This document shows positions 60,353-64,000 of a stretch of DNA of 64,000 nt, in pieces. Below the pieces are notes generated by a model that saw only the letters and a list, made by a program, of their open reading frames with translations, was not told where the DNA came from and ran no database searches. The stretch is from Myoxocephalus aenaeus (lineage: Eukaryota; Chordata; Actinopteri; Perciformes; Cottidae), in the NCBI GenBank assembly GCA_038501785.1, contig JBAMJR010000065.1, forward strand, positions 7,554,501-7,618,500. Direction: 5' to 3'. Position 1 is the stretch's first letter, and the number at the start of each line of letters is the position of its first letter. Made by a program: the position numbers and the translations under genes.

Positions 60353-63300
60353 TTGTGTCCGCGTCCATATATGTGTCCATGTATGTGTCCATATACGTGT
60401 CCTTATACGTGTCCATGTACGTGTCCTTATATGTGTCCATATACGTGTCATAATACGTGTCCTTATACGTGTCCTTATACGTGTCCATGTACGTGTCCTT
60501 ATACGTGTCCATGTACGTGTCCTTATACGTGTCCATGTACGTGTCCTTATATGTGTCCATATACGTGTCCTTATACGTGTCCTTATATGTGTCCTTATAT
60601 GTGTCCTTATATGTGTCCTTATACGTGTCCATATACGTGTCCATATACGTGTCTATATACGTGTCCTTATACGTGTCCTTATACGTGTCCTTATACGTGT
60701 CCTTATATGTGTCCTTATATGTGTCCTTATACGTGTCCATATACGTGTCTATATACGTGTCCTTATACGTGTCCTTATACGTGTCCTTATACGTGTCCTT
60801 ATATGTGTCCTTATATGTGTCCTTATATGTGTCCTTATACGTGTCCATATACGTGTCCATATACGTGTCTATATACGTGTCCTTATACGTGTCCTTATAC
60901 GTGTCCTTATACGTGTCCTTATACGTGTCCATGTACGTGTCCTTATATGTGTCCTTATATGTGTCATAATACGTGTCCTTATAGGTGTCCATATACGTGT
61001 CCTTATATGTGTCCTTATATGTGTCCATATACGTGTCCTTATACGTGTCCTTATATGTGTCCTTATATGTGTCCTTATATGTGTCCTTATACGTGTCTAT
61101 ATACGTGTCCTTATACGTGTCCTTATATGTGTCCATATACGTGTCCTTATATGTGTCCTTATACGTGTCCTTATACGTGTCCATATATGTGTCCTTATAT
61201 GTGTCCATATATGTGTCCTTATATGTGTCCATATACGTGTCCATATACGTGTCTATATACGTGTCCATATACGTGTCCTTATATGTGTCCTTATACGTGT
61301 CCATATACGTGTCCTTATATGTGTCCTTGTATGTGTCCATATATGTGTCTATATACGTGTCCTTATGTGTCCTTATATGTGTCCATATATGTGTCCTTAT
61401 ATGTGTCCTTATACGTGTCCTTATACGTGTCCATATACGTGTCCTTATATGTGTCCTTATACGTGTCCATATACGTGTCCTTATGTGTCCTTATATGTGT
61501 CCATATATGTGTCCTTATACGTGTCCTTATATGTGTCCTTATACGTGTCCATATATGTGTCCTTATACGTGTCCTTATATGTGTCCATATACGTGTCCTT
61601 ATATGTGTCCATATACAGTATGTGTCCGTCTCAATATGTGTCCATATACGTGTCTGTGTCCATATATGTGTCCATATACGTGTCCATATACGTGTCCATA
61701 TATGTGTCCTTATACGTGTCCATATACAGTATGTGTCCGTCTCAATATATGTGTCCATATACGTGTCCTTATATGTGTCCATATACAGTATGTGTCCGTC
61801 TCAATATATGTGTCCATATACGTGTCCGTGTCCATATATGTGTCCATGTCTTTGTCCATATATATGTCAATGTCTGTGTCCGTGTCCGTGTCCATGTCCA
61901 TATATGTGTCCATGTCCCTGTCCATGTCTGTGTCCATATACGTGTCCATGTCCCTGTCCATGTCTGTGTCCATATACGTGTCCATGTCTGTGTCCATGTC
62001 TGTGTCCATGTCCATATAGGTGTCCATATATATGTCAATGTCTGTGTCCGTGTCCGTGTCTGTGTCTGTGTCCATGTCCATGTCCATGTCTGTGTCCATA
62101 TACATGTCCATGTCTGTGTCCATGTCTGTGTCCATGTCCATGTCCATGTCTGTGTCCATATACGTGTCCATGTCTGTGTCCATGTCTGTGTCCATGTCCA
62201 TATAGGTGTCCATATATATGTCAATGTCTGTGTCCGTGTCCGTGTCTGTGTCCATGTCCATGTCCATGTCCATGTCCATGTCAATGTCCGTGTCCGTGTC
62301 TGTGTCCATGTCCATGTCTGTGTCCATGTCCATGTCCATGTCTGTGTCCATGTCCATATACATGTCCATGTCCATGTCCATGTCTGTGTCCATGTCCATA
62401 TACATGTCCATGTCCATGTCCATGTCCATATACATGTCCATGTCCATGTCTGTGTCCATGTCCATGTCCATGTCTGTGTCCATGTCCATGTCCATGTCTG
62501 TGTCCATGTCCATGTCCATGTCTGTGTCCATGTCCATGTCCATATACATGTCCATGTCCATGTCCATGTCCATGTCCATGTCTGTGTCCATGTCCATGTC
62601 CATGTCCATATACATGTCCATGTCTGTGTCCATGTCCATGTCCATGTCCATATACATGTCCATGTCTGTGTCCATGTCCATGTCCATATACATGTCCATG
62701 TCTGTGTCCATGTCCATGTCCATGTCCATATACATGTCCATGTCTGTGTCCATGTCCATGTCCATATACATGTCCATGTCTGTGTCCATGTCCATGTCCA
62801 TGTCCATATACATGTCCATGTCCATATACATGTCCATGTCCATGTCCATGTCCATGTCTGTGTCCATGTCCATGTCCATGTCCATATACATGTCCATGTC
62901 TGTGTCCATGTCCATATACGTGTCCATGTCTGTGTCTGTGTCCATGTCTATGTCTATGTATCTGTCCATGTCCATGTCTGTGTCCATGTCCATGTCCATG
63001 TCCATATACATGTCCATGTCTGTGTCCATGTCCATGTCCATGTCCATATACATGTCCATGTCTGTGTCCATGTCCATGTCCATGTCCATGTCTGTGTCCA
63101 TGTCCATGTCCATGTCCATATACATGTCCATGTCTGTGTCCATGTCCATATACGTGTCCATGTCTGTGTCTGTGTCCATGTCTATGTCTATGTATCTGTC
63201 CATGTCCGTGTCCATATCCATGTCCGTGTCTGTGTCCATGTTCATATCCATATCTGAATCCATGTCCATATCCGTGTCTGTGTCCACGTCTGTGTCTGTG

Positions 63301-63365
63301 TATGTGTCCATGTCCATGTCCATGTCCATATCTGAATCCATGTCCATGTCTGTGTCCACGTCTGG
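60353..63365. repeat. 3-kb hexamer-based satellite, 12-bp then 6-bp units
   Basis: From 60353 to about 61620 the unit is the 12-mer GTGTCCTTATAC with variants GTGTCCATATAC, GTGTCCTTATAT and GTGTCTATATAC. From 61620 to 61850 units mix with three copies of a CAGTATGTGTCCGTCTCAAT word. From about 61850 to 63365 the unit is mainly the hexamer GTCCAT with GTCTGT, GTCCGT and GTCCATATACAT variants. All units are multiples of 6 bp and lack stop codons, so frames on both strands are open for up to 1,007 codons. Products are (CPYT/CPYM)n, (SLYV)n, (DTYK)n and (DM)n repeats and are not supported as proteins. Confidence 0.97.
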
Positions 63366-64000
63366 AAAACACTTAGGTGTAAAATACATCTTTCTCTGCT
63401 GCTGAATGTGAAACCCTGGAGTATTGTTCAAGGAGAAAACACTCAGGACTCCGTTTGTTCATTATTCCTTCAAGTGGAAGACTTTGCTGTAAACGTAAGG
63501 AAGAAAACATGTTATTGCCTAATTTGACTCAATAAGAAAAAAAAACTGCTGTTATGAAGAAGAAAAAACAATAGGGGACATTTTCAGTCGGTCTTTTAAA
63601 TTTTTAAAATTCTTTGAAAACACAAGTGCTTTAAACTGATCAAAACCTCCATAATCATGTAATCCCGTCACATTAAACGGGACCGGCTGTGAACCAATAA
63701 CAGAGAGGAACAACACACATCCAAGAGGGAAAGAACCGCCGCTGCATCGCTGCTCTTTTGTCTCCGTCTTTTAATTTAGCCGTCGACACTGAAGCGTTTC
63801 CCCTGTCCGAACTTTTAGCCTTCCGAGAGAGACAGAACAAGGTTGTCTCATCGCTAACTGTCTCTCTCCCTCGATAAAACAACAGAGGTCAATACCAAAG
63901 CAAACACTTCACCGACCTCTCCGGCCTTAACCAAGTCGTTGACGGGAACTTTTTTGGAAAGAATGATGCAAGAATTTGAAGGCCGTCTGTCATAAAGGCC
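63366..64000. other. Unassigned single-copy stretch
   Basis: No exon, RNA gene or named repeat is seen up to the window end. Confidence 0.45.

Noticed and set aside
60353..63376. 1,007-codon plus-strand open frame (Cys-Pro-Tyr repeats) and overlapping minus-strand frames
   Set aside because: The frames are open only because the 6/12-bp repeat has no stop codon and a period divisible by three. No domain, no non-repeat coding flank, and several frames are open at once.

Overview
This is eukaryotic genomic DNA, most probably from a percomorph teleost fish. The reasons are the very high density of CA/GT, GA, TA and trinucleotide microsatellites, a Tc1/mariner element with an IR/DR layout, a tRNA-derived SINE of the fish HpaI/V-SINE type, LINE 3' tails ending in (TTCTGA)n and (ATTGA)n, and palindromic MITEs rich in GCTAGC. 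The species call is inference; no host gene was recognised that could confirm it.

Only one real protein-coding gene can be supported. It is an uninterrupted 337-codon transposase on the minus strand (12085-13098), inside a complete 1,580-bp transposon (11746-13325) flanked by TA duplications. Its catalytic residues read D144, D236 and E274, which is a DD37E triad. Nearly all other long open frames lie in tandem repeats and are open only because the repeat unit has no stop codon.

Layout: 0-3 kb holds a small palindromic MITE (1071-1385), a CpG-rich stretch and a 42-bp minisatellite. A 13-bp minisatellite lies at 6.4-7.3 kb. The transposon is at 11.7-13.3 kb and a 13-bp purine-rich array at 13.9-14.1 kb. 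A 14/18-bp array with higher-order structure is at 15.4-16.8 kb. A probable hAT-like MITE with an internally amplified minisatellite is at 23.9-25.3 kb. A 34-bp array with a 447-bp tandem duplication is at 28.5-29.9 kb, and a SINE at 33.55 kb. A CpG-rich, Z-DNA-prone stretch lies at 35.8-37.1 kb, followed by AT-rich DNA. From 38 to 54 kb there are three related palindromic MITEs, several LINE and unclassified teleost repeat fragments, and two moderately long tandem duplications. A 3-kb array of 12-bp and 6-bp units occupies 60.35-63.37 kb.

The rest looks like single-copy intergenic or intronic DNA without recognisable exons. Some of it has short TAAT-rich patches that might be conserved non-coding elements, which cannot be tested from one sequence. 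The window is best described as a gene-poor, repeat-expanding region. No genes work together here beyond the self-contained transposon.
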